A stretch of DNA of 5,259 bases. It comes from Fidelibacterota bacterium (lineage in GTDB: Bacteria > Fidelibacterota > Marinisomatia > Marinisomatales > J089). A program made the position numbers and the translations under genes. Location of the stretch: positions 1-5,259 of the forward strand of contig RFIZ01000161.1 in NCBI GenBank assembly GCA_003695105.1. The letters are read 5' to 3'. The notes below the pieces were generated by a model. That model was given only the letters and a program-made list of their open reading frames with translations, was not told the DNA's origin and did not search any database. Below, one piece after another: positions 1 through 5,259 of the stretch. Positions within the stretch are counted from its first letter, which is position 1. Every line of letters starts with the position of its first letter.

Positions 1-744
1 GCCGTGTATGAAATGCTGACAGACATGAAACTACGGATCGAAGCGGGACGAATGTTGCTGTACGAAACGGGCAAAATCGTGGATTTGCAAAAGCATCTGA
101 CCGCCCGGGTGCAACAGGCTCAGGCCAGGGGTGAAGCGGTCGATCCGGAAATGAAGATGTCCGCCAAGTATTATGAACGGCTGGCGTCGGTACTCACTCC
201 CTTTTCCAAGTACTTCAACGCCGAGATGTGCAACCGGGTCGCCTACCAGGGCATTCAGGTTATGGGCGGCAGCGGATTCATGAAAGATTACAACATGGAA
301 CGCTATTACCGGGACGCGCGCATCACCAACATCTACGAGGGCACCTCCCAGTTACAGGTGGTGGGAGCCATCGGAGGCATTCTGGCCGGCGTGCTGAACC
401 GCTACTTCGATGATTTTCAACAGCGGTCGTTCCCGGGCAAATTCAATCCTCTGGTTCGCAGCACCAAAAGCATGATCCCCTTGCTGCAGAAGGCGGTACA
501 ACACGTGAAAGAACGCCATGATTCAGAATATACCGATTTCGTCTCCCGCCGGATCGTGGACATGGCCATCGATATTACTATTTCCATCCTCTTTCTGGAT
601 TGTGCCCAACGCGACGAACGCAAAGCCAGTCTGGCGCAAATCTGGATCCGGGACGCCAAACAGCGGGTGAGTGATGAATACCATTATATCACGGCCAACC
701 GGACACAGATCATCGATCTCCACGACGAGATCCTCAACCAGTAG
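1..744 (+). CDS. Acyl-CoA dehydrogenase, C-terminal part (5' truncated by window edge)
   Basis: This is a flavoenzyme that oxidises acyl-CoA to trans-2-enoyl-CoA, passing electrons to FAD and then usually to electron-transfer flavoprotein, in cytoplasmic beta-oxidation or a related pathway. The reading frame is open from base 1 (the codon before the GTG at 4 is Ala), so the start lies upstream and only the last 247 residues are seen. The stop is TAG at 742-744. The family signature is clear: YQGIQVMGGSGFMKDY, then ERYYRDARITNIYEGTSQLQ. The Glu of YEGT (codon 337-339) matches the catalytic base of medium- and short-chain enzymes. About 134 residues follow that Glu, against roughly 25 in the short family members. 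This is therefore an extended (about 600-aa) type with an extra helical C-terminal domain. Substrate chain length cannot be told. The next gene is convergent, and no clear terminator hairpin separates the two. Confidence 0.93.
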   Translation, partial: AVYEMLTDMKLRIEAGRMLLYETGKIVDLQKHLTARVQQAQARGEAVDPEMKMSAKYYERLASVLTPFSKYFNAEMCNRVAYQGIQVMGGSGFMKDYNMERYYRDARITNIYEGTSQLQVVGAIGGILAGVLNRYFDDFQQRSFPGKFNPLVRSTKSMIPLLQKAVQHVKERHDSEYTDFVSRRIVDMAIDITISILFLDCAQRDERKASLAQIWIRDAKQRVSDEYHYITANRTQIIDLHDEILNQ

Positions 745-768
745 AATCCTTCCCTCAAGCCGCGGAGT

Positions 769-1554
769 TCAATAAATCCGACCGCTGCGGTGCTCCCCTC
801 CGTCGCAATACACGATGGAACAGTTGATGAAATCCGCTTCAGGCCGCAACAGCAGCGATACCACGTTGGCCACATCTTCCGGAGTGGTGGTCCGGCGCAT
901 GGGATTCCGGTAGCGGGTGCGCTCCACCCAGTCTTCCCAGCGGTCGGAGATTTTGGTCAGGGCCCGGGTGGGCGTCACTCCGGCCTGGATGGCGTTGGCC
1001 GTGATCCCAAACTGACCCAGCTCCCAGCCGATCTGACGTAAAATGGCTTCCATCGCCACCTTCGCCACACTCACCGGGCCATACCCTTCCATGGCCACGT
1101 AATTGCCCTCACTGGTAAAGCCCATCACTCGGGAACCGCGCCCCAACAGGTTGCGGTCATGCAGCTTCTGGGTCCAGTACAACAGGGAGGTCCCCATGAC
1201 ATGGATGGTCATATCCATCTGCTTCCGGGTCACATGCTTTTCTCCCAGGAGATTCATGGTCGTACCGAAGGCGATGGAATGCAACAATAATTTCAACGGT
1301 TTCCCGGCGGTGATCTCTTCGATCTTGGGAATATATTCGTCCATGGTTTCCAGTGCAGCGGCATTGGTGTTCCAGAAATGGACCCGTCCGCCGTTGATTT
1401 CGGCCAATTCATCCCGGAAAGCCAGGGCCTGCCTTTTTACCTCCCCCCGATCGAAATGAAATCCCAGAATGCCATAGCCGTCCTGCGCCAGACGCCTGGC
1501 GGTGGCACCTCCGTGCCCGGTAGAACATCCCAGGATCAATACCCAATCTGACAT
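769..1554 (-). CDS. Enoyl-ACP reductase-like short-chain dehydrogenase (FabI/FabL-like)
   Basis: This is a 261-aa Rossmann-fold oxidoreductase, the usual length for FabI or FabL, which reduce enoyl-ACP with NAD(P)H in the last step of fatty-acid elongation in the cytoplasm. The N-terminus holds the nucleotide-binding loop GCSTGHGG (residues 9-16). HSIAF (92-96) resembles the HSIGF segment of FabI. Tyr158 and Lys165 are spaced Tyr-x6-Lys, as in enoyl reductases, instead of the Tyr-x3-Lys of ordinary SDRs. NAIQAG (187-192), RRTTTPEDV (220-228) and DGG (251-253) match FabI/FabL cofactor and C-terminal motifs. The ATG at 1552-1554 is chosen because a strong AAAAGGAG lies 5 bases upstream. The frame stays open for another 64 codons upstream, but that stretch is not SDR-like and contains the promoter. 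FabI-like and FabL-like traits are mixed, and another SDR activity is possible. Confidence 0.82.
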   Translation of the reverse strand: MSDWVLILGCSTGHGGATARRLAQDGYGILGFHFDRGEVKRQALAFRDELAEINGGRVHFWNTNAAALETMDEYIPKIEEITAGKPLKLLLHSIAFGTTMNLLGEKHVTRKQMDMTIHVMGTSLLYWTQKLHDRNLLGRGSRVMGFTSEGNYVAMEGYGPVSVAKVAMEAILRQIGWELGQFGITANAIQAGVTPTRALTKISDRWEDWVERTRYRNPMRRTTTPEDVANVVSLLLRPEADFINCSIVYCDGGEHRSGRIY

Positions 1555-1559
1555 GTTGA

Positions 1560-1567
1560 CTCCTTTT
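1560..1567 (-). promoter_or_regulatory. Shine-Dalgarno site of the enoyl reductase gene
   Basis: On the - strand this reads AAAAGGAG, with 5 bases (TCAAC) between it and the ATG at 1554. It decides the start of the reductase over the longer upstream open frame. It is the only strong ribosome binding site in the window. Confidence 0.8.
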
Positions 1568-1576
1568 GTGAGGGGG

Positions 1577-1607
1577 CAAATATAGGCGAACCCTTTCCCG
1601 GAACAAA
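1577..1607 (-). promoter_or_regulatory. Bacteroidota-type primary sigma factor promoter for the enoyl reductase gene
   Basis: On the - strand, TTTG (1607-1604) is followed after exactly 19 bases by TATATTTG (1584-1577). The known Bacteroidota primary promoter consensus is TTTG, about 19-21 bases, then TAnnTTTG, so both boxes and the spacing fit. Transcription would start around 1570, giving a short leader of roughly 15-20 bases that just includes the Shine-Dalgarno site. The match is read directly from the sequence; promoter activity is inferred. Confidence 0.7.
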
Positions 1608-1728
1608 GATGAAAGGCACGCTCCGGCAGGGCCCGATTTGCATTGGAATAATGGGTATTCTCTCGCCGGCGGTGTAATTTCCCTTCGGTTGGAATTCCTT
1701 TTGAACGCCTAAAACCGGACATCCGATT

Positions 1729-2316
1729 ATGGAAAGCACGCTCCATTTCTTCCCCCTCCTGCTATACTATGGCATCGACCTGGTGGCGATTACCCTCTTC
1801 GTTCTGGTGGTGTACAACCGCCACCAATCCCATGAACTGGGGTACGTCTTCACCTTTTTCATGTTCAATTCGATTGTTTTCTTCATCAGCATTCTGTTTG
1901 GGATCGTTCCCCTGAGTGCGGGATTCGCCTTCGGCCTGTTTGCCGTCTTCGGCATCATGCGGTACCGCACGGAACCGGTTCCGATCCGGGAAATGACCTA
2001 TCTCTTCGGTTCCATCACCCTCGGTCTTTTTGACGGCGTGGCGGTACAAAACCTGCCGCTGGAGGTAATCCTGGTGCCCAACGGAGCCATTTTATTGGTC
2101 GCCTGGTGTCTGGAATGGTTTCTCCACCGGAAGCCCATCCTGGAGACGATTCTGCTCTACGACCGCCTGGACCTGCTCCGCCCCGATCAGAGGGACGCAT
2201 TTCTGGCCGATCTGAGGGAGCGAACCGGATTCGACGTCCAGGATGTGAAAATCGTTCGGATCAACCTGCGGCGCAAACGGGCCCGAATTCGGATCTTTTA
2301 TCCCGTACAGGGATGA
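1729..2316 (+). CDS. DUF4956 family inner-membrane protein
   Basis: This is a 195-aa integral membrane protein of unknown biochemical function. Hydrophobic segments lie near residues 8-30, 38-58, 62-78, 90-107 and 112-131, giving about five helices. The family signature GLFAVFGIMRYRT (69-81), followed by REMTYLF (87-93), sits between the third and fourth. A soluble, probably cytoplasmic tail (about 135-195) has an alternating pattern (LLYDRLDLL, then DLRERTGFDV, KIVRINLRRKRARIRIFY) typical of DUF4956. The ATG at 1729 is the first possible start, because an in-frame TGA lies at 1702-1704. No Shine-Dalgarno is visible, which is common in Bacteroidota. The gene heads a four-gene run, and its stop overlaps the next start as ATGA. 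Related proteins are often encoded beside CotH kinases and VTC polyphosphate polymerases, which fits the CotH gene three genes on. Family assignment is by recalled signature, not by search. Confidence 0.85.
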   Translation: MESTLHFFPLLLYYGIDLVAITLFVLVVYNRHQSHELGYVFTFFMFNSIVFFISILFGIVPLSAGFAFGLFAVFGIMRYRTEPVPIREMTYLFGSITLGLFDGVAVQNLPLEVILVPNGAILLVAWCLEWFLHRKPILETILLYDRLDLLRPDQRDAFLADLRERTGFDVQDVKIVRINLRRKRARIRIFYPVQG

Positions 2317-2945
2317 AGCGGATCCTCCGGTACACTTTCCTGTTCCTGGTTCTGGTGCCGGAAATGAACCCGGCCCAGACCATGGATGAATTCTGGACGT
2401 CCCTGACTTTGTCCACCGCACTGAACGCCCGCTGGGAATTGAGTCTGCGACAGGGGTTGCGCTACCGGGATCCCTTGCCTACTTTCAAAAAGACCTACAC
2501 GGAAGGAACGGCGGAACGGACCCTGAACCCGGCCTGGAAACTGTCCCTGGGCTTTCGCTACTCCTGGTACGGCGACAAAACCACTTCCCGGAGCTTTGGC
2601 ACCCTGAAATGGAAACAAAAACGAAACCACTGCAAGATTCAGTATCGGTGTAAAATCCAGTCGGAATGGCAAGGAAATTCCAGCTCCGAACTGACCATTC
2701 GGAATCGGGGGCGCTGGAAAGGGCAGCCGGCCAAGCGCTGGGAGCCCATCCTGGCGCTGGAAACTTTCCACCGGGTGGAACCTCAGTCCTGGGTGCTGTC
2801 ACGACTGCGGTGCACCGTCACCGGCCGAACAAGGCTGGGAGGGTATATCCTGGACCTGGAAGCCATTTTGCAGTGGGAGGATTGGAATGAGAATAAAACC
2901 AACCGGGTTTTTATCACGGGTATTGAACTCGCCCGGGATTTCTGA
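2313..2945 (+). CDS. Predicted small outer-membrane beta-barrel, DUF2490-like
   Basis: This is a 210-aa exported protein. The N-terminus is a signal peptide (MKR, then a hydrophobic core at about residues 8-16, ending NPAQ near 19-22). The mature part of about 188 residues has no membrane helix. It alternates polar and hydrophobic or aromatic residues in strand-like runs (WELSLRQGLRYR, WKLSLGFRYSWYG, CKIQYRCKIQSEW, YILDLEAILQWEDW, VFITGIELARDF). It ends in Phe, the usual C-terminal signal for outer-membrane barrel assembly. The pattern resembles DUF2490, for which no firm function is known. It is basic and rich in Trp, Arg and Lys. The ATG at 2313 is chosen because it overlaps the upstream stop (ATGA) and places the signal peptide at the N-terminus. 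The same frame is open upstream to 2106, but that part lies inside the DUF4956 gene. Role in the operon is inferred: a surface pore, anchor or export partner. Confidence 0.68.
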   Translation: MKRILRYTFLFLVLVPEMNPAQTMDEFWTSLTLSTALNARWELSLRQGLRYRDPLPTFKKTYTEGTAERTLNPAWKLSLGFRYSWYGDKTTSRSFGTLKWKQKRNHCKIQYRCKIQSEWQGNSSSELTIRNRGRWKGQPAKRWEPILALETFHRVEPQSWVLSRLRCTVTGRTRLGGYILDLEAILQWEDWNENKTNRVFITGIELARDF

Positions 2946-2949
2946 TCCG

Positions 2950-3522
2950 ATGGCACGACGGATTTGGGCGGGAGCGGTGCTGCTCGCCGGTCTGGGGTTC
3001 ACGGGCTGTCCTTCCTCCGACCATCCCACCACCAACGGACCGGTGCTCAATGAATTTCAAGCCAGAAACGATTCCACCCTTCAGGATGAATTCGGCGACT
3101 ACGACGACTGGATCGAAGTGTTCAATTCGGGTCCGGATACGGTGGATCTGAGCGGATACACCCTCACCGATCATCTGGAGATACCCGATAAATATGTCTT
3201 TCCCGATTCCACCCTGCTCCCGCCCGGGGCCTTCCTGCTGATCTGGGCGGATGGCGAACCGGAAGAGGGCCCCCTCCATGCCTCCTTCCGGCTGCGGGCG
3301 GACGGAGAAGAATTGGGACTGTTCACCCCGGACTTGACTCCCCTGGATCAACATGTGTTTCGGGCGCAGGGCACCGATATGTCCGAAGGACGCTATCCCG
3401 ACGGTGAAGACAATTGGATCGCATTCGGTGCCTGTGATTCCTGCCGGACGGCGGAGTGCAGCTCGAATTGCCGGGACTATCTGCACCCGACGCCCGGGGC
3501 TCCCAACCGCGGCGGCCCATGA
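2950..3522 (+). CDS. Lamin-tail-domain (LTD) lipoprotein with a four-cysteine cluster
   Basis: This is a 190-aa predicted lipoprotein. The signal sequence MARRIWAGAVLLAGLGFTGC ends in a lipobox (GFTGC), with Cys20 as the lipidated residue. The mature protein is essentially one lamin tail domain (residues 31-186), an immunoglobulin-like beta fold used in bacterial secreted proteins as a surface or binding module. Hallmarks are VLNEFQARN (32-40), DYDDWIEVFN (50-59), VDLSGYTLTD (65-74), PPGAFLLIWADG (91-102), LRADGEELGLF (115-125) and the terminal HPTPGAPN (179-186). A CX2CX4CX3C cluster (Cys162, 165, 170, 174) is inserted just before the TPGAPN end, which is unusual. The ATG at 2950 is preferred over the in-frame ATG at 2887 because it puts the lipobox at the right place and leaves a 4-base gap after the upstream stop. 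No Shine-Dalgarno is seen. It overlaps the CotH start by ATGA. Partner and ligand are unknown. Confidence 0.83.
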   Translation: MARRIWAGAVLLAGLGFTGCPSSDHPTTNGPVLNEFQARNDSTLQDEFGDYDDWIEVFNSGPDTVDLSGYTLTDHLEIPDKYVFPDSTLLPPGAFLLIWADGEPEEGPLHASFRLRADGEELGLFTPDLTPLDQHVFRAQGTDMSEGRYPDGEDNWIAFGACDSCRTAECSSNCRDYLHPTPGAPNRGGP

Positions 3523-5259
3523 AAACGGAAACGCTGGTCCGCGGGTTGCTCTTCCTGGCGTGGTTGACCTTCCAGAGTCTGCCGGCCCAGAACGGAAGCG
3601 CCCTGCTGTATGACGACTCCGAAGTCGCCGAGATTCATATTACAATTGACACCACCGCCCTGCAATGGATGATGGACCATGTAGACAGCGATTCCCTCCA
3701 TGTGGCTCAATTCCGCTACCTGCGGGACGGCGTGGATGAAACCGTGGATTCCATTGGATTTCGTCTCCGGGGAAATACCTCCCGCCAGTCACGTAAAAAA
3801 TCCTTCAAAGTCTCCTTCAATACTTTTGTCCCCGGACGGACCTTTCACGGTGTCCGAAAATTGAATCTCAACGGGGAACACAACGATCCCTCCATCATCC
3901 GTTCCAAATTATGCTGGGATCTGTTCGCCCGGATTGGTGTCAAAGCTTCCCGGGCGGCCCATGTCCGTCTGTATATCAACGAAATCTATTACGGACTGTA
4001 CATCTCCGTGGAACACATCGATGAAACGTTTCTGCGCCGGAATTTCTTCGATCCCAGCGGCAATTTGTGGAAATGCCTGTGGCCGGCGGACCTCACCTAT
4101 CTGGGCGACGATCCTGATCTCTATAAATTCACTTCGAATGGCCGGCAGGCTTATGATTTGAAAACCAATACCACCGCAGACGATTACACCGAACTGGCAC
4201 ATTTGATTCGCGTTCTGAATCTGACCCCTCTGTCCTCCTTGCCCGACTCCCTGGAGCCCCTGCTGGATGTTCCCGGCGTGTTGCAATACTTCGCCATGAA
4301 CATTCTTTTGGGCAGCTGGGATGCCTACCGCTATTTGCGTAACAATTATTACCTCTATTTTGAGCCCGCCATCGGCCGATTTCACCTCATTCCCTATGAT
4401 TACGACAACACCTTCGGGGTGGATTTCTTCGGCGTGGACTGGGCCACCATCGATCCCTACACTTACGCCAACATGGACGGCACCCCCCGTCCTCTGGGGG
4501 AACGCCTCCTGGCGGTGAATCAATACAAAGCGCTGTTCAGTCACTTTCTGGATTTTTACCAAACCCGGGTCACGGATCTGCCCTTGTGGGAAGCACACAT
4601 TGACAGTCTCAAGAGTCTGATCACACCCGCGGCTGAAGCCGACACCTTCCGCACCCTGGACTACGGGTTCACGATCGAGGATTTTCATCAGTCCTATTCC
4701 GCGGCAGGGTATTCCAATCAACATGTGAAAACCGGCTTGAAAGAATTCGTCAATCTGCGGAATGCCAGTCTGCCGGCTCAACTGGAATTCCCGGTAGGCC
4801 CGCCCCTGATTTACCGTTCAGACTATCAGACGACCGCCGGAGACAGTTTCCGGGTGGCGGCCGCCGTTTTTGCCGTCAACCCGCTGACGGAAGTGACTTT
4901 GCAGGTGCAGACGGAGACTGCTGTTGTGCTGGAGATTTCCATGCAGTACCAGCCGGATCCCAATCCCTGCCGGGTAGAACGGGCGGATCGCTGGCAGGCG
5001 GCGGTCTCATTCGCCGCCGGTCCCCGGCGGTATCGTATCTATGCCCGGGATCAGTATGGCCTGCACATGACCTATCCCCGTCAGGGGTGGGTTTCCTTTT
5101 CGACCTTGCAGGAAGATGCTCCGGTGGTGATCAACGAATTCCTGGCGCGGAATGCGTCGGTCAACTACGATGAGGCCGGTGAATACGACGATTGGCTGGA
5201 GCTGTACAATCGCAGCGCCGTCCCGGTGGATCTGTCGGGGATGTACCTCAGTGATGACC
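3519..5259 (+). CDS. Secreted CotH-family atypical kinase with C-terminal lamin tail domain (3' truncated)
   Basis: An open frame of 580 codons runs off the right edge without a stop. The signal peptide (about residues 1-24) ends SLPAQ. The CotH kinase region follows. RLRGNTS (82-88) and KKSFK (93-97) form the nucleotide-binding strand area, and KLNLNGEHNDPSIIRSKL (114-131) comes next. GSWDAYRYLRNNYYLY (265-280) carries the candidate catalytic Asp268, and HLIPYDYDNTFG (289-300) carries Asp294 and Asp296, the expected metal ligands. CotH proteins have a protein-kinase-like fold; the Bacillus spore-coat member phosphorylates coat proteins. After a beta-rich linker (about 420-530), a lamin tail domain starts at residue 536 (VVINEFLARN, EYDDWLELYN, VDLSGMYLSDD) and is cut by the window edge. 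The start ATG at 3519 overlaps the previous stop (ATGA). The true length is likely at least 650 aa. Substrate is unknown; the co-encoded lipoprotein is one candidate by inference. Confidence 0.9.
   Translation, partial: MKTETLVRGLLFLAWLTFQSLPAQNGSALLYDDSEVAEIHITIDTTALQWMMDHVDSDSLHVAQFRYLRDGVDETVDSIGFRLRGNTSRQSRKKSFKVSFNTFVPGRTFHGVRKLNLNGEHNDPSIIRSKLCWDLFARIGVKASRAAHVRLYINEIYYGLYISVEHIDETFLRRNFFDPSGNLWKCLWPADLTYLGDDPDLYKFTSNGRQAYDLKTNTTADDYTELAHLIRVLNLTPLSSLPDSLEPLLDVPGVLQYFAMNILLGSWDAYRYLRNNYYLYFEPAIGRFHLIPYDYDNTFGVDFFGVDWATIDPYTYANMDGTPRPLGERLLAVNQYKALFSHFLDFYQTRVTDLPLWEAHIDSLKSLITPAAEADTFRTLDYGFTIEDFHQSYSAAGYSNQHVKTGLKEFVNLRNASLPAQLEFPVGPPLIYRSDYQTTAGDSFRVAAAVFAVNPLTEVTLQVQTETAVVLEISMQYQPDPNPCRVERADRWQAAVSFAAGPRRYRIYARDQYGLHMTYPRQGWVSFSTLQEDAPVVINEFLARNASVNYDEAGEYDDWLELYNRSAVPVDLSGMYLSDD
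5124..5259 (+). other. Lamin tail domain at the C-terminus of the CotH protein (partial)
   Basis: This codes for residues 536-580 of the CotH protein. Aligned without gaps to residues 31-75 of the upstream lipoprotein (bases 3040-3174), 24 of 45 positions are identical by eye, including NEF, ARN, YDDW, VDLSG and several acidic residues. The shared stretch shows that two neighbouring operon proteins carry related LTDs. The remaining part of this domain lies beyond the window. Confidence 0.85.

Larger units (their letters stand above)
1555..1728. other. Divergent intergenic region between the enoyl reductase and the DUF4956 operon
   Basis: These 174 bases hold the leftward promoter and ribosome binding site. 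Rightward, TAATTTCC at 1675-1682 partly resembles a TAnnTTTG box but has no TTTG at the proper distance, so no operon promoter is called. Two short palindromes, CGCCGGCG (1664-1671) and GGAATTCC (1691-1698), are present and could be chance. Confidence 0.5.

Noticed and set aside
745..791. Possible terminator between the convergent acyl-CoA dehydrogenase and reductase genes
   Set aside because: The 24-base gap has no stem-loop. ACCGCTGCGGT at 781-791 is palindromic but has a one-base loop and no T-run, so it cannot form a normal hairpin.
1664..1698. CGCCGGCG and GGAATTCC palindromes as operator sites
   Set aside because: They are 8-base palindromes made of common words for this GC content, not repeated, and with no known regulator match.
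1555..1746. Upstream extension of the enoyl reductase frame (64 extra codons, - strand)
   Set aside because: The stretch has no SDR similarity, contains the promoter and the Shine-Dalgarno, and overlaps the start of the DUF4956 gene. The ATG at 1554 gives a normal family length.
2106..2312. In-frame N-terminal extension of the barrel gene
   Set aside because: It lies inside the DUF4956 gene in another frame and would bury the signal peptide. The ATG at 2313 with ATGA overlap is far better.
2887..2949. Earlier ATG for the LTD lipoprotein
   Set aside because: It would place 21 polar residues before the lipoprotein signal and overlap the barrel gene by 59 bases. The ATG at 2950 fits the lipobox.
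3909..4781. Long 290-codon open frame on the - strand
   Set aside because: It is antisense to the well-supported CotH kinase gene. Its sequence is low in recognisable motifs and biased by the codon use of the sense gene, so it is a shadow.
1..5259. CRISPR arrays, tRNA or rRNA genes, insertion sequences
   Set aside because: No spaced direct repeats, tRNA-like cloverleaf sequence, transposase gene or terminal inverted repeats were seen. Nearly all of the window is coding.

Overview
The window is a 5.26 kb piece of a bacterial chromosome of moderately high GC, most likely from the Bacteroidota or the wider FCB group (for example Ignavibacteria, Calditrichota or a relative). Three things point there. 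One is a near-perfect Bacteroidota-type promoter (TTTG-N19-TATATTTG) in front of the enoyl reductase gene. Another is signal peptides ending in -PAQ. The third is a DUF4956 / DUF2490-like / lamin-tail / CotH gene set with mostly no Shine-Dalgarno sequences. The genus cannot be fixed from this sequence.

Left part (1-1554), lipid metabolism. The 3' part of an extended acyl-CoA dehydrogenase gene (+ strand, cut by the window edge) faces, tail to tail across 24 bases, a complete 261-aa short-chain dehydrogenase on the - strand. That protein carries enoyl-ACP reductase hallmarks: Tyr-x6-Lys, an HSI motif and a terminal DGG. One gene acts in fatty-acid oxidation and the other probably in fatty-acid synthesis. 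They are convergent and so are not one operon.

A 174-base divergent intergenic region (1555-1728) holds the promoter and ribosome binding site of the reductase gene. I could not identify a convincing promoter for the rightward genes there.

Right part (1729-5259), an envelope operon. Four tightly packed + strand genes are joined by an ATGA overlap, a 4-base gap and a second ATGA overlap. They encode a five-helix inner-membrane DUF4956 protein, a small predicted outer-membrane beta-barrel resembling DUF2490, a lamin-tail-domain (LTD) lipoprotein with an unusual four-cysteine cluster, and a secreted CotH-family atypical kinase that ends in its own LTD and runs off the window. Together they span inner membrane, outer membrane and cell surface. 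This suggests a coordinated secreted-kinase or surface-protein system. DUF4956 and CotH proteins are often encoded near VTC-type polyphosphate polymerases, but none is visible here; it could lie beyond the right edge. The linkage of the LTD lipoprotein, the barrel and the LTD-bearing CotH kinase is the most interesting part of the window.
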